NCBI RefSeq assembly: GCF_900142605.1 | Contig: NZ_FRBL01000005.1 | Span: 434,001 to 498,000, forward strand | Reading direction: 5' to 3' | Source: Chitinophaga jiangningensis | Lineage (GTDB): Bacteria; Bacteroidota; Bacteroidia; Chitinophagales; Chitinophagaceae | DNA: 64,000 nucleotides | Shown here: in pieces, positions 8,249 through 18,131 of the stretch | How positions within the stretch are numbered: the first letter of the stretch is position 1 | Layout: each line of letters begins with the position of its first letter | Position numbers and translations under genes: made by a program | Notes under the pieces: model-generated | What the model was told of the DNA's origin: nothing | Database searches by the model: none | Seen by the model: the letters and a program-made list of their open reading frames with translations, nothing else

Positions 8249-8950
8249 ATGCAATTGTCGAAAACCCATTTCCTGAAAGGGGATAAGGAGAGTATTGCCC
8301 ATCCGCAGCGGCGACAGTTCCTGCAAAAACTCAGTCTGGGCGCAGGTTTACTGACCACCATCGGCATGGCCTCTTGTAAAAAGGATAATGACTCCAACCC
8401 ATCCATGGGTGTAAGCCTTGGTTCTGGCGACATCTCCGTGCTCAACTATGCGTATGCGTTAGAGCAGCTGGAAGCGGCATTCTATACACAAGTTGTAGCC
8501 ACTCCCTACAGTGGCATTTCCACAGGTGAGCTGAAATTATTTACGGATATACGTGATCATGAAATTGGGCATCGTGAATTTTTCAAAGCAGCACTCGCCA
8601 CTGCAGCCATTCCTACGTTAACCATTGATTTCAGTAAAATAGATTTTACAAAAAGAGATACAGTACTTAAAACAGCACAAACCTTCGAAGACCTCGGCGT
8701 GGCCGCTTACAACGGTGCGGGCAACTTCATTGCAGACGTAAACTACCTGGCCCTCGCCGGAAAAATTGTAAGTGTGGAAGCCAGGCACGCCGCCTATCTG
8801 CGGGACCTCATCACACCAGGCTCCTTCTCTTCCGGCAGCGATATTGTGGATGCCAACGGCATCAATATTTCGATGACACCAGCTGCCGTGTTTGCCGCAG
8901 CAGGTGCGTACATCAAAACACAAATCGATACCAACACATTGCCTAAGTAA
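8249..8950 (+). CDS. Exported ferritin-like domain protein, 233 aa
   Basis: The N-terminus contains RRQFLQKLSLGAGLL followed by GMASC. It therefore combines a twin-arginine-like motif with a lipobox, giving a probable exported lipoprotein. The remainder fits the Ferritin_2-type four-helix fold, with Glu/His motifs in each helix: YALEQLEAAFYTQ, DHEIGHREFF, TFEDLGVAAYNG and VEARHAAYLRDL. These could bind a di-iron centre, but the ligand set cannot be proved from sequence alone. It is 18 bases upstream of a second ferritin-like gene and clearly co-transcribed with it. Such pairs recur in Bacteroidota and related soil bacteria; their substrate is not established as far as I know. Confidence 0.85.
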   Translation: MQLSKTHFLKGDKESIAHPQRRQFLQKLSLGAGLLTTIGMASCKKDNDSNPSMGVSLGSGDISVLNYAYALEQLEAAFYTQVVATPYSGISTGELKLFTDIRDHEIGHREFFKAALATAAIPTLTIDFSKIDFTKRDTVLKTAQTFEDLGVAAYNGAGNFIADVNYLALAGKIVSVEARHAAYLRDLITPGSFSSGSDIVDANGINISMTPAAVFAAAGAYIKTQIDTNTLPK

Positions 8951-8968
8951 TCTCAAAAAACTGATACC

Positions 8969-9796
8969 ATGGACTTTATAAACATCCTTCAACAAATAGA
9001 AAAAGTTGATCCGGAAGTATATGATAAACTGGATACCCGCCGCGATGTAATGAAACGCTTTACCAACATCAGCGGAAAAATAGCACTGGCAGCCATTCCG
9101 CTGGCATTGGGCAGTATGTTTAACAAAGCATATGCTACCACCAGCAGCGCAGCTGATGTATATGCAACACTCAACTTCGCACTTACGCTCGAGTACCTGG
9201 AAGCAGAGTTTTACACAAAGGGTGTGGCAGCCCCAAACCTGATTCCTGCGGCGGAAACCACCGCCTTTAACACCATCAAAGGCCACGAAGTGGCGCATGT
9301 GGAATTTCTGAAATCAGCACTGATGGGCGCTGGCGCCACACCAGTTGCTAAACCCACCTTCGACTTTACCGCCGGCGGTGTGTTTGCAGATGTGTTTACG
9401 AACTATGATACTTTCCTTGCTTTATCACAGGCATTTGAAGATACCGGTGTACGCGCCTATAAAGGTCAGGCAGGTGTATTGTTAAAACAAGGCGCGGTAC
9501 TGACGGCTGCATTGGGCATTCATGCCGTAGAAGCAAGGCACGCCGCACACGTACGCATGGTACGCAGTAAGCGACTCAACAACGATGCGCTTAAACCATG
9601 GATCACGCAAAATACTTCCTTCATTGGTGTAGCTGCCGCCAACGCCGTCTATGCAGGAGAAAATAATGGCACGCAGGCAAATGTGAACATCGCCACCACC
9701 GCTAAAATCAGTAGTGATGCTGCCACAGAAGCCTTTGACGAGCCGCTTACCAGGCCAGAAGTAGAAGCCATCGCCAAATTATTTATTAAAGCGTAG
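8969..9796 (+). CDS. Ferritin-like domain protein, 275 aa
   Basis: This is a diverged paralogue of the preceding protein. It has a longer N-terminal leader (about 30 residues, with TRRDVMKRF before a hydrophobic stretch ending AYATTSSA), suggesting Tat- or Sec-type export without a lipobox. The four-helix motifs recur: LTLEYLEAEFYTKG, GHEVAHVEFLKSAL, AFEDTGVRAYKG and HAVEARHAAHVRMV. The spacing of Glu and His matches the Ferritin_2 family. The C-terminal 50 residues extend beyond the helical core (EAFDEPLTRPEVEAIAKLF). The two neighbours probably form a hetero- or co-secreted pair; this is inference. Confidence 0.85.
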   Translation: MDFINILQQIEKVDPEVYDKLDTRRDVMKRFTNISGKIALAAIPLALGSMFNKAYATTSSAADVYATLNFALTLEYLEAEFYTKGVAAPNLIPAAETTAFNTIKGHEVAHVEFLKSALMGAGATPVAKPTFDFTAGGVFADVFTNYDTFLALSQAFEDTGVRAYKGQAGVLLKQGAVLTAALGIHAVEARHAAHVRMVRSKRLNNDALKPWITQNTSFIGVAAANAVYAGENNGTQANVNIATTAKISSDAATEAFDEPLTRPEVEAIAKLFIKA

Positions 9797-9828
9797 TACG
9801 CTTATAATAGTTGGTCAATAGGAGTAAG

Positions 9829-9850
9829 GGCTGGTGCTTTCGCACCGGCC
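9829..9850 (+). terminator. Hairpin terminator after the ferritin-like pair
   Basis: GGCTGGTGC and GCACCGGCC pair around a TTTC tetraloop, 32 bases after the stop. The following T tract is weak (TATCGTATTT). Confidence 0.55.
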
Positions 9851-9886
9851 TATCGTATTTAAACCAGAATGGAGTAAATTGCCGGC

Positions 9887-11029
9887 ATGAAAAAGAACCT
9901 GCTTATTTGCCTGCTCGCAGCAATAATTTTTACTTCGTGTAGCACTACCCGTAAATCGGCATCGCTGCCGCCGGCCATTGGTCAGCTGCGATTGATAGGC
10001 AAACAGGTACTTCCACATAACATGCCGTTTGAAGGCACCAACACCGGTGGCTTATCGGGCATTGATTACGACGCGCAGCGCCAACAGTACTACCTGATCT
10101 GTGATGATCGTTCGGACCTGAATCCGGCACGTTTCTATACCGCCAAACTATACTTTAATGAGCAGTCGTTCGATAGTGTACGCATTACCCATGTAACTAC
10201 CTTATTACAGGGAGATGGGAAGGCCTATCCGAACAAATTTTCGAACCCGGCACATACGCCTGATCCGGAAGCACTTCGCTACAATGCCAGGTATGATTTC
10301 ATGGTGTGGAGCAGCGAAGGGGAGCGCATCGTTCATGCAAAAGATACGATCCTGGCCAATCCGGGTCTTACCATCATGAAACGCAACGGCCAGTACGTGG
10401 ATACTTTTGCACTGCCCGCCATTTTCCGAATGCAGGCCAGCAACAACGGACCCAGGAGAAATGGCGGATTTGAAGGACTCGCATTTTCTGCCGATAACAA
10501 ACAAATGTTCGTAAGCCTGGAAGAGCCCCGGTATGAAGATGGTCCCCGTGCGGACGTGGATGTGCATAACGCCGTTACCCGCATCCTCCGGTACGATGTA
10601 GCCTCCCGGAAGCCGCTGGCCCAGTATGCCTACCAGCTGGACCCCGTAGCGTATCCGCCGGTGTCAAAAGACAGCTTCCGGATAAATGGCATAGCGGACA
10701 TCCTATACCTCGGCACCAGCAAATTGTTGGTACTGGAACGTTCTTTCTCTGTGGGGGTAAAGGATTGCACCATCAAACTGTATATAGCTGACCTTTCCGA
10801 GGCCACTGACGTAAGCGAAATTAATTCTCTCCCCGGAAATAATTATACCCCCGTAAAAAAGCAGTTGTTGTACAATTTTGAACAACTACACACCTACATC
10901 GATAATATTGAGGGGGTCACTTTCGGACCACTGCTGCCCAACGGCCACCCAAGCCTGGTATTTGCGGCCGACAACAATTTTTCCGCCGCCGAGGAGAGCC
11001 AGTTTTTTGTTTTTGAGGTAATTCCATAA
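9887..11029 (+). CDS. Esterase-like activity of phytase family lipoprotein, 380 aa
   Basis: A hydrophobic leader ends in a lipobox (IFTSCS, Cys about 18). The body is a beta-propeller-like sequence with GTNTGGLSGIDYD near residue 50, DDRSDLNPARFY, DPEALRY, RRNGGFEGLAFSADNKQMFVSLEEP and a C-terminal IEGVTFGP segment. These match the phytase-like esterase domain (PF13449 type), known in bacterial secreted proteins, although the natural substrate is generally unknown. The start fits the signal sequence. It is followed 43 bases later by an NlpE-like lipoprotein gene and may be co-transcribed with it. Confidence 0.85.
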   Translation: MKKNLLICLLAAIIFTSCSTTRKSASLPPAIGQLRLIGKQVLPHNMPFEGTNTGGLSGIDYDAQRQQYYLICDDRSDLNPARFYTAKLYFNEQSFDSVRITHVTTLLQGDGKAYPNKFSNPAHTPDPEALRYNARYDFMVWSSEGERIVHAKDTILANPGLTIMKRNGQYVDTFALPAIFRMQASNNGPRRNGGFEGLAFSADNKQMFVSLEEPRYEDGPRADVDVHNAVTRILRYDVASRKPLAQYAYQLDPVAYPPVSKDSFRINGIADILYLGTSKLLVLERSFSVGVKDCTIKLYIADLSEATDVSEINSLPGNNYTPVKKQLLYNFEQLHTYIDNIEGVTFGPLLPNGHPSLVFAADNNFSAAEESQFFVFEVIP

Positions 11030-11072
11030 ACAAGCTGGCGCCATTGCTGTTACTAGTGTAAAACCTCTGATT

Positions 11073-11537
11073 ATGAAATACCTGACACTGGTAACAGCCT
11101 TACTATTCCTCCTCACTACTGCCTGCAACCAGGCCCCTAAGCAACAAAGCACTGCTGATTCTACCATCACCGCCGGCGGCACCACGGAAGGCCAGTGGGT
11201 TACTTATACCGGCACCCTGCCCTGCGCCGACTGTGGCGGTATTTTAACCAAACTCTCCATCAATGAAACGGAAACCGATGGCAACAGGCGGTTTAAACTT
11301 ACTGAAACCTACCAGGCCACCAAAAACGGGGACCAGGACTTTAACTCAGAAGGCGCCTACACTATCATTAAGGGCAGCGCCAGCGACCCCAATGCCGAAG
11401 TGATTGTACTCAACCCCGATAAAGACAAAAACCTGCAACGCTATTTTCAGAAAGTAAGCGCAGACGAATTGCGCATGCTCGACGGCGAACAAAAAATAAT
11501 ACAGAGCAACCTGAATTATACACTGAAGAAACAATAA
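11073..11537 (+). CDS. NlpE-like copper resistance lipoprotein, 154 aa
   Basis: The leader ends in LLTTACNQ, an SPII lipobox. The core GTLPCADCGGILTKLSIN is the CxxC-containing NlpE N-terminal motif (E. coli NlpE/CutF signals envelope and copper stress), followed by ETYQATKNGDQDFNSEG and a C-terminal beta strand segment. Only the N-terminal NlpE domain is present; the E. coli C-terminal domain is absent, as is usual for Bacteroidota members. No Cpx-type partner is visible nearby, so a sensing role cannot be assumed. A metal-binding or small-molecule role for the barrel is possible. Confidence 0.87.
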   Translation: MKYLTLVTALLFLLTTACNQAPKQQSTADSTITAGGTTEGQWVTYTGTLPCADCGGILTKLSINETETDGNRRFKLTETYQATKNGDQDFNSEGAYTIIKGSASDPNAEVIVLNPDKDKNLQRYFQKVSADELRMLDGEQKIIQSNLNYTLKKQ

Positions 11538-11588
11538 AATTTGCATTAAATTGAGCCTCATCATCCAGCAAAATTATTGACCAACTCT

Positions 11589-13193
11589 ATGAGGCGTATT
11601 TTCGGTGGTTTGTTCTTCACTTTATTATCTCTGGCTGCCCATGCTAAGGGTAAACCGTATACGGACAGTATTCTGAAAGTCCTGAACCAAACGATTGAAC
11701 GTGCTGGTGCCTACGATTCCATCAAGATCAAAAAAATTGACAGTATCAGGCGCCAGATGCCGCAGCAGGGCAGCCAGGAGTTGACCTACAATTATTACCA
11801 GGAACTGTACGAGGCCTATAAAATCTTCAATTTCGATTCCGCGTTTTCGTATGGCAGCAAAATGCAGCAGCTGGGACAACAGCTGAACGACCCTGTTCGC
11901 ATCGCCAACGCGAAAGTCAAACTTGGTTTTATTTTGCTCTCGTCCGGGATGTTTATGGAAGCATCCGGTTACATCAATACCATCGACATCAATGGCAAGC
12001 CCGACGAGTTGCGGGTGGAATACTTTAAGCTAAAGAGCCGGTTTTATTCCGATATGGCTGCCTATAATCAGGACCGTTTTTTTAGTCCGGAATACATGCG
12101 GCAGGCTATTGCAGCTATGGACTCCGCCTTGCAGCTGATGGACTCCACCGGTTTTGAATACCGGTTTCATAAGGCAGAACAGTTGTACAAGCGGGGCGAC
12201 ATACTGGGGGCGTTAGCCACCTTTCCCAACCTGAATGACCCGGGGCTTACCGAGCGGCAGGTAGCAGTGGCGGCCTGTAGCCTGGGCTCCATGTACCAGA
12301 AAAACCAGCAGCGGGATACAGCCATCTACCTGATGGCCCGCTCTGCCATTGCGGATATACGTACTTCCACCAAAGAAACCATGGCCGCTTATACCCTGGC
12401 TACTTTTCTTTTTGAGTTGGGAGATATAAAAACCGCATCGCGGTATATTGAACGTGCCATGACCGAGGCCGTTTTTTACGGTGCCCGGCAGCGGAAGGTG
12501 ATGGTAAGTAATATATTACCTATCATCGAGGAGGAACGGATCAATACCGCTGAGCAGCAAAACCGTTCTTTAATTATATATGCGGCCATTGTGACCGTGC
12601 TTTTCCTGGCGTTGGTAGCCATGACCATCATCGTATTCCGGCAGATCAGGAAGCTCAAACAGGCACAACAGGCCATCACCCAGGCGCATTTGCGACAGCA
12701 GGAGGCCAACAACCAGCTGGAAGAAGCCAATAAGATCAAGGAAGAATATATCGGTTACTTTTTTCACAGCAACGCCAAATACATCGGGAAAATTGAAAAA
12801 ATCAAGCAGCTGTTGGAGCAGAAACTGGCGGAAAGCAAAAGTGCCACTGATTTCCGGTTTTTGATCAATTCCATCAACGTGCGGCAGGAGCGGGACGAGC
12901 TCTTTACCAATTTCGACCGGGTTTTCCTGCGAATCTTCCCTCATTTTGTTGACGAGTTCAACAAACTATTTGACGCCGACAACAAAGTCCAGTTGAAGGA
13001 AAATGAGTTGTTAAATACTGATCTACGTATTTTTGCATTGATCCGTATAGGCATTACCGATAATGAGCAAATTGCCCGTATTTTAGAATATTCCGTGAAC
13101 ACGATATACGCCTATAAAACCAAAATCAAGAAGCGGTCTCTGGTGCCTAATGATGAGTTTGAAACACGCATAATGGCTATAAAAGCGCTATAA
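11589..13193 (+). CDS. DUF6377-type TPR membrane regulator, 534 aa
   Basis: The order of parts is a signal peptide (RIFGGLFFTLLSLAAHA), TPR-like helical repeats to about residue 320, one membrane helix (SLIIYAAIVTVLFLALVAMT), a coiled coil rich in Glu/Gln/Ala, then a cytoplasmic C-terminal domain. The last 60 residues (LRIFALIRIGITDNEQIARIL, then SVNTIYAYKTKIKKRS) look like a LuxR/GerE-type helix-turn-helix. This architecture matches DUF6377 regulators that sit beside SusC/SusD loci. The likely role is sensing periplasmic glycan or nutrient state and activating the downstream sus genes, by analogy. The ATG at 11589 is preferred to a TTG at 11577. Confidence 0.85.
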   Translation: MRRIFGGLFFTLLSLAAHAKGKPYTDSILKVLNQTIERAGAYDSIKIKKIDSIRRQMPQQGSQELTYNYYQELYEAYKIFNFDSAFSYGSKMQQLGQQLNDPVRIANAKVKLGFILLSSGMFMEASGYINTIDINGKPDELRVEYFKLKSRFYSDMAAYNQDRFFSPEYMRQAIAAMDSALQLMDSTGFEYRFHKAEQLYKRGDILGALATFPNLNDPGLTERQVAVAACSLGSMYQKNQQRDTAIYLMARSAIADIRTSTKETMAAYTLATFLFELGDIKTASRYIERAMTEAVFYGARQRKVMVSNILPIIEEERINTAEQQNRSLIIYAAIVTVLFLALVAMTIIVFRQIRKLKQAQQAITQAHLRQQEANNQLEEANKIKEEYIGYFFHSNAKYIGKIEKIKQLLEQKLAESKSATDFRFLINSINVRQERDELFTNFDRVFLRIFPHFVDEFNKLFDADNKVQLKENELLNTDLRIFALIRIGITDNEQIARILEYSVNTIYAYKTKIKKRSLVPNDEFETRIMAIKAL

Positions 13194-13585
13194 AACCGGC
13201 GGATGGTATCGATATTTTCAAAAATAATATTTGATTTTATATAATTGATTTCCATTAAGTTAACTAAAATAATATAGATTTTGTGGTCAATATTTTCTAT
13301 ATTTTGTCTTTATAAATTGTTAGCCTGAGACATGATGTATTACTTTGATCTTAGGAACAAATTCAACAACCAATAATTGAGGTAAAAACTGAGCTCTATT
13401 TATTCACCACGTTAAAAACATTCCATTACAGTTGTGAGCCTGATGATATGAATCCACGTAAAAAAAGAAGGCGACGGCCTTTTATCAGTTTCATCATGTT
13501 CAATTATTAAAAACTCTATTTCGTTCACTTTATTAGAAATCCACGTCACAGTACTTGTTTCATTACTGAATCAAAATTCCATTTT
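13194..13585. promoter_or_regulatory. Regulatory gap between DUF6377 regulator and susC
   Basis: This 392-base AT-rich gap has no coding frame. It holds a short hairpin (AAGGC/GGCCTT near 13468) and two copies of AATCCACGT at about 13451 and 13540. It presumably contains the susC promoter, but no exact TAnnTTTG element was found. Confidence 0.4.
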
Positions 13586-16540
13586 ATGACCAAATCACGA
13601 CTCCTTCGTCACCTCTTTATTGCGGTGTTTGCGGTGTTAGTGCAAACCGTAGCGTTTGCCCAAAACAAGAGCTTTACCGGAAAGGTTACGGACGAAAAAG
13701 GTTCACCCATTCCAGGTGCTACTGTTGCCATTAAAGGCACTAAATCAGGAACAGCATCAGATCCTGAGGGTAATTTCAAACTGGCCAGCATACCGGCTAA
13801 TGCCACACTTATCATCTCTTTCGTTGGCTATAAAACACAGGAAGTAAACACTACCGGCAAAACCAGTGCAGCTATCAGCATGCAACCTGAAAGCTCCACC
13901 CTTTCCGACGTAGTGGTGGTGGGTTATGGTACCACCCGTAAAAAGGACGTAACCGGTGCTGTGGCTTCCATTAAGGCGGCTGATTTTAACCGCGGTATCA
14001 CCAGTGCGCCGGATCAGCTGATCCAGGGTAAGGTATCCGGCTTAATGATCCTCAACAACAGTGGTGCGCCTGGCGCTGCTACCACCGTGCGTATAAGGGG
14101 TCTTAGCTCCGTACGTAGCGGTAACCAGCCCCTGTACGTAATCGATGGAGTTCCATTGGATGGCCGTGTAGCCCGCCCGGGTGTAAACGCCGCCGGTTTG
14201 GGTCAGACCCCCGATGCCAACCCGATGAACTTTATCAACTCCCTGGATATCGCTTCCATGGATGTACTGAAAGATGCCTCTGCCACCGCCATCTACGGTT
14301 CACGTGGTTCCAACGGTGTGATCATGATCAACACCAAGAAAGGCTCTGCCGGCGTAGCTCGTATCGACGCTAACTACTCTGCCGGATTCAGCAACATCAT
14401 GAAAAAGCTGGAAGTATTGAATGCAGACGAATATCGCTCCGCCCTGAAAGATTATAACCTCACTGCGGGTGATTACGGTGGCAGCTCCGATGGTATGGAG
14501 TCTATCCTCCGTACCGGCGTATCCCAGAACTTCCATGTGGCCATGAGTGGCGGTAACGAAACCGGCCGCTATCGCGCCTCTTTCGGTTACCAGGATCAGC
14601 AGGGTATCATCCGTAAATCCGGACTGAAAAAAATTACCGCTACCCTGAACGGACAAAATACCTTCCTCGCTAAAAACCAGCTGGGTGTGGACTATAACAT
14701 CATGGCTGCACAAACGGCGGAGTCCCTGGCCCCTATCAGTAACGACGCCGGCTTTACCGGCAGCCTTATCGGTCAGGCCCTGCAATGGAACCCTACCATG
14801 CCGCTGCGCAAAGCTGACGGGTCATTTAACCTGCTCGGCGCCGGTAGCTCCATCAACCCGCTGGCTATGTCAGAAGCGTATGATGATAACGCCAACATTA
14901 CCTACATCCTGGGAAGTGTTTCTCCTTACTTCAAGTTTAACGACAACCTGGAATTACGCGCCATGTACAGCCTGAACCACCAGGTAGGTATCCGTAAAAC
15001 ACAGATTGCCTCGTTTATCAATATCGCCGGCGTACAGGACCTGGGCCAGGCCTACTATGGCAACAGCGAGCTGAATACCCAGCTGTTCAATACCACGCTG
15101 ACCTACCAGAAGCAACTAACCAAAGCATTTAACTTCAAAGGCTTACTCGGTTATGAATACCAGGAGTTTAACTACGAAGGTGTAAACCTGGGTGCACTAG
15201 GCTTCCCTACATATGCAATCGACTACGTGCACCAGTTACAGTCGCCCACACAGGCAAATACCTTCATGAGCTCCTTTAAAAATCCTACCAGCGAACTACA
15301 ATCCTACTTCGCAAGGGCGGAACTCAACTTCTACGACAAATACCTGTTAAACGCCACCGTAAGGGTAGACGGCTCCAGCAAATTCGGTAGCTCCAATCAA
15401 TACGGTACCTTCCCTTCATTTGCTGCTAAATGGAATATCAACAATGAAGATTTCATGAAAGGCAGCAAACTGTTTCAAACCCTTGCACTGCGCGTAGGTT
15501 ATGGTATTACCGGTAACCAGGAGTTCCCGGCAGGTGCCTCCCAGGAACAATACGGCCTTGGCGCGGGTGGCGGTTCCGGTCTCACCAATGTGGCTAACCC
15601 TAACCTGAAATGGGAATCCTCCAAACAGTTCAACGGTGGTCTTGACTTCGGTATCCTCGACAACAGAATTACCGGTACGATCGACTACTTCTATAAAAAC
15701 ACTACCAACCTGCTGTTTAGCTTCCCTGCCATTCAGCCGGCACCGGCATCTTCCTACTGGATTAACATGCCAGGTAATGTACTCAACAGAGGTCTGGAAT
15801 ACAGCGTTCGCGGAGAAATTATCCGCAAGAAAGACCTGACCTGGGCATTGGGTATCAACGGTACTTTCCTGCGCAACGAGCTGAAAAACTACGATGGCCC
15901 TCCGGTGCTCACGGGTTCCATTAGCGGTCAGGGTGTATCCGGCGCTACCTCACAGCGACTGGCAAACGGTTATGCACTCAACACTTTCTATGTGCGTAAA
16001 TTCGAAGGCTTCGATGACAAAGGCCAGGCACAATATGCAGATGGTGGTAACACCCTGTATTACCTGACTAATCCGAACCCTAAAACCATGCTGGGTATCA
16101 ACTCACAGGTGATGTATAAAAACTTCACTTTCGCATTTAGCTCACACGGTGCTTTCGGCTACCAGGTGTATAACAACACAGCCAATACGGTGCTGCCTAT
16201 TGGTAACCTCGGCAGCAGAAACATCGCAAAAGCCCTGCTGGGTAATGGCGAATCGCTGGCTAACCCTATCACGGTTTCTTCCCGCTACCTGGAAAACGGT
16301 AACTTCCTGAAACTGGATAACGTGACGCTGAGCTACACCTTTGGCGATGTGGGCCGCGTGTTTAAAAATGCTACCCTCTCTGTTACCGGACAAAACCTGT
16401 TCGTAATCACCAAATACACAGGGTTTGATCCGGAAGTAAATACTGATAAAAGCGTGAATGGCGTTACTTCTTTTGGTATTGAATACTCTCCGTATCCAAC
16501 TGCCAGAACGGTAATGTTCGGCCTGTCCTTCTCCCTGTAA
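13586..16540 (+). CDS. SusC/RagA-type TonB-dependent outer membrane receptor, 984 aa
   Basis: A Sec signal peptide (ends VAFAQ) is followed by a carboxypeptidase-regulatory-like domain (FTGKVTDEKGSPIPGATVAIKG), then the SusC plug with SDVVVVGYGTTRKKDVTGAV and the VRIRGLSS plug segment, and a long beta-barrel region ending in the aromatic-terminal strand (MFGLSFSL). The length is normal for SusC. It pairs with the SusD lipoprotein 29 bases downstream and with a GH31 alpha-glucosidase, so it should import oligosaccharides, probably alpha-glucans; the specificity is inference. Unlike the second SusC in the window it lacks an STN domain, so control by FecR/ECF sigma is not expected, consistent with the DUF6377 regulator upstream. 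Confidence 0.95.
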   Translation: MTKSRLLRHLFIAVFAVLVQTVAFAQNKSFTGKVTDEKGSPIPGATVAIKGTKSGTASDPEGNFKLASIPANATLIISFVGYKTQEVNTTGKTSAAISMQPESSTLSDVVVVGYGTTRKKDVTGAVASIKAADFNRGITSAPDQLIQGKVSGLMILNNSGAPGAATTVRIRGLSSVRSGNQPLYVIDGVPLDGRVARPGVNAAGLGQTPDANPMNFINSLDIASMDVLKDASATAIYGSRGSNGVIMINTKKGSAGVARIDANYSAGFSNIMKKLEVLNADEYRSALKDYNLTAGDYGGSSDGMESILRTGVSQNFHVAMSGGNETGRYRASFGYQDQQGIIRKSGLKKITATLNGQNTFLAKNQLGVDYNIMAAQTAESLAPISNDAGFTGSLIGQALQWNPTMPLRKADGSFNLLGAGSSINPLAMSEAYDDNANITYILGSVSPYFKFNDNLELRAMYSLNHQVGIRKTQIASFINIAGVQDLGQAYYGNSELNTQLFNTTLTYQKQLTKAFNFKGLLGYEYQEFNYEGVNLGALGFPTYAIDYVHQLQSPTQANTFMSSFKNPTSELQSYFARAELNFYDKYLLNATVRVDGSSKFGSSNQYGTFPSFAAKWNINNEDFMKGSKLFQTLALRVGYGITGNQEFPAGASQEQYGLGAGGGSGLTNVANPNLKWESSKQFNGGLDFGILDNRITGTIDYFYKNTTNLLFSFPAIQPAPASSYWINMPGNVLNRGLEYSVRGEIIRKKDLTWALGINGTFLRNELKNYDGPPVLTGSISGQGVSGATSQRLANGYALNTFYVRKFEGFDDKGQAQYADGGNTLYYLTNPNPKTMLGINSQVMYKNFTFAFSSHGAFGYQVYNNTANTVLPIGNLGSRNIAKALLGNGESLANPITVSSRYLENGNFLKLDNVTLSYTFGDVGRVFKNATLSVTGQNLFVITKYTGFDPEVNTDKSVNGVTSFGIEYSPYPTARTVMFGLSFSL

Positions 16541-16569
16541 AAATTCCATTCACCACAAAACTGAAAAAC

Positions 16570-18120
16570 ATGATTAAGCATATATTCCGAACCTCGCTGG
16601 CAGTGGCAGTTACATTGAACATGGCGTCCTGCAGCCTCAAAGAAGAGTTAGGTTCCACACTGACCCGGCAGGAAGCAGATTCTGTGATCACCGTAGCCTC
16701 CCTGCTGAAAAATGCCTACGATGGATTACAGATGCCTTACCAGGACTTTTCCAATACCTGGGGGATGATGGTCCATAGTACGGACGAAGCCGTAGGCCCT
16801 ACACGCGCCGGCGACTGGGACGATAACGGCGTATGGCGTGCCCTTCATGAACACACCTGGACTGCCGACCACTCCCATATCCAAAGTGCATTTTCGAGCC
16901 TGCTGCAATTGCAGTTTGCGGCTACCAACGTACTCAGTTTCCGCCCGAATGACGTGCAGGCATCTGAAGCCCGCTTCCTGCGCGCACTCTCCATGTTTAC
17001 CACAGTGGACCTCTGGGGTCAGGTACCCTTCCGTACGCCGCAGGATACCCTGCTGAACGCACCAAGAGTACTGAAATCAGCAGAAGCACTGGACTTCATC
17101 ATCGCAGAACTGAAGGCAATAATTCCAACTTTACCTGACAGGCCAATTGCGCCTGCCTATCAGGCCAATAAGGATGCTGCACGCTTCCTGCTCATGAAAT
17201 GTTACCTCAACAAAGGCACCTTCCTAAACAGGGAAGCACCCACCTTTGATGCAGCCGATATGCAGGAAGTAATCAAATATGCGGATGAAATCATCGCCAG
17301 CCCTGGTTCTTACAAACTAGCTGATAACTACTACGATAACTTTGCACGTGACAACGATGTGAAGTCCACCGAGAATATCTTCACCCAGCGTAACGGCCCT
17401 GGCTTCAGTACCGTACGTTCCGGTAACAGCGCATTTGCCCGCTGGAAATTCACGCTGCACTACAACATGAACCCAAGCGGCTGGAACGGCTTTGCTACCC
17501 TGTCCGACTTCTACGACAAGTACGAAGCCACTGATACCCGCCGTGGTGGTGCATATGATGGTGTAACCAATATTTCAGGGTTGCGTGTAGGCTTCCTCGT
17601 TGGGCAGCAGTACGACCAAACGGGTAAAGCCCTGCAGGACAGGAAAGGCAACCCGCTGGCCTTTACCAGGGAAGTTGCCATTAAAGAAACCGGCAACAAC
17701 CTGGAAGTAACCGGTATCCGCGTGATCAAATATCCACCTGATTTCCTTACTTCTTCCAGCAGTAAAGACGGTCAGGAAGCCAGCAATGACTATGTATTTT
17801 TCCGATATGCAGATGTGCTGCTGATGAAAGCAGAAGCGTTGCTCCGCACAGGTAGTACCGCAGGCCTGGCCATCGTAAATCAAATCAGGTTAAAAAGAGG
17901 TGCTACGCCTATTGTGAGCCTCACCCTCGCTAACCTGATAGATGAAAGAGGTCGTGAATTATACTGGGAAGGCTGGCGCAGACAGGATTTGATCCGTTTT
18001 GGCAAATACCTGGAGCCATGGCAGCTGAAAGCAACAGATAACAAAAGAAACCTCTTGTTCCCGATTCCAACCAGTGACCTGGCTGTGAACAAAAATCTTA
18101 CTCAAAATCCGGGATATTAA
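16570..18120 (+). CDS. SusD/RagB glycan-binding lipoprotein, 516 aa
   Basis: The leader ends in a lipobox (LNMASC) and the body follows the SusD helical fold: ASEARFLRALSMF TPR-like helices, RFLLMKCYLNKG, YVFFRYADVLLMKAEALLR and the C-terminal RGRELYWEGWRRQDLIRFGKY block that marks the SusD family. It forms the extracellular lid for the SusC encoded 29 bases upstream. A pair of hairpins lies between this gene and the GH31 gene downstream, which may reduce transcription of the enzyme relative to the SusCD pair. Confidence 0.95.
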   Translation: MIKHIFRTSLAVAVTLNMASCSLKEELGSTLTRQEADSVITVASLLKNAYDGLQMPYQDFSNTWGMMVHSTDEAVGPTRAGDWDDNGVWRALHEHTWTADHSHIQSAFSSLLQLQFAATNVLSFRPNDVQASEARFLRALSMFTTVDLWGQVPFRTPQDTLLNAPRVLKSAEALDFIIAELKAIIPTLPDRPIAPAYQANKDAARFLLMKCYLNKGTFLNREAPTFDAADMQEVIKYADEIIASPGSYKLADNYYDNFARDNDVKSTENIFTQRNGPGFSTVRSGNSAFARWKFTLHYNMNPSGWNGFATLSDFYDKYEATDTRRGGAYDGVTNISGLRVGFLVGQQYDQTGKALQDRKGNPLAFTREVAIKETGNNLEVTGIRVIKYPPDFLTSSSSKDGQEASNDYVFFRYADVLLMKAEALLRTGSTAGLAIVNQIRLKRGATPIVSLTLANLIDERGRELYWEGWRRQDLIRFGKYLEPWQLKATDNKRNLLFPIPTSDLAVNKNLTQNPGY

Positions 18121-18131
18121 CCTTCTTCCTC

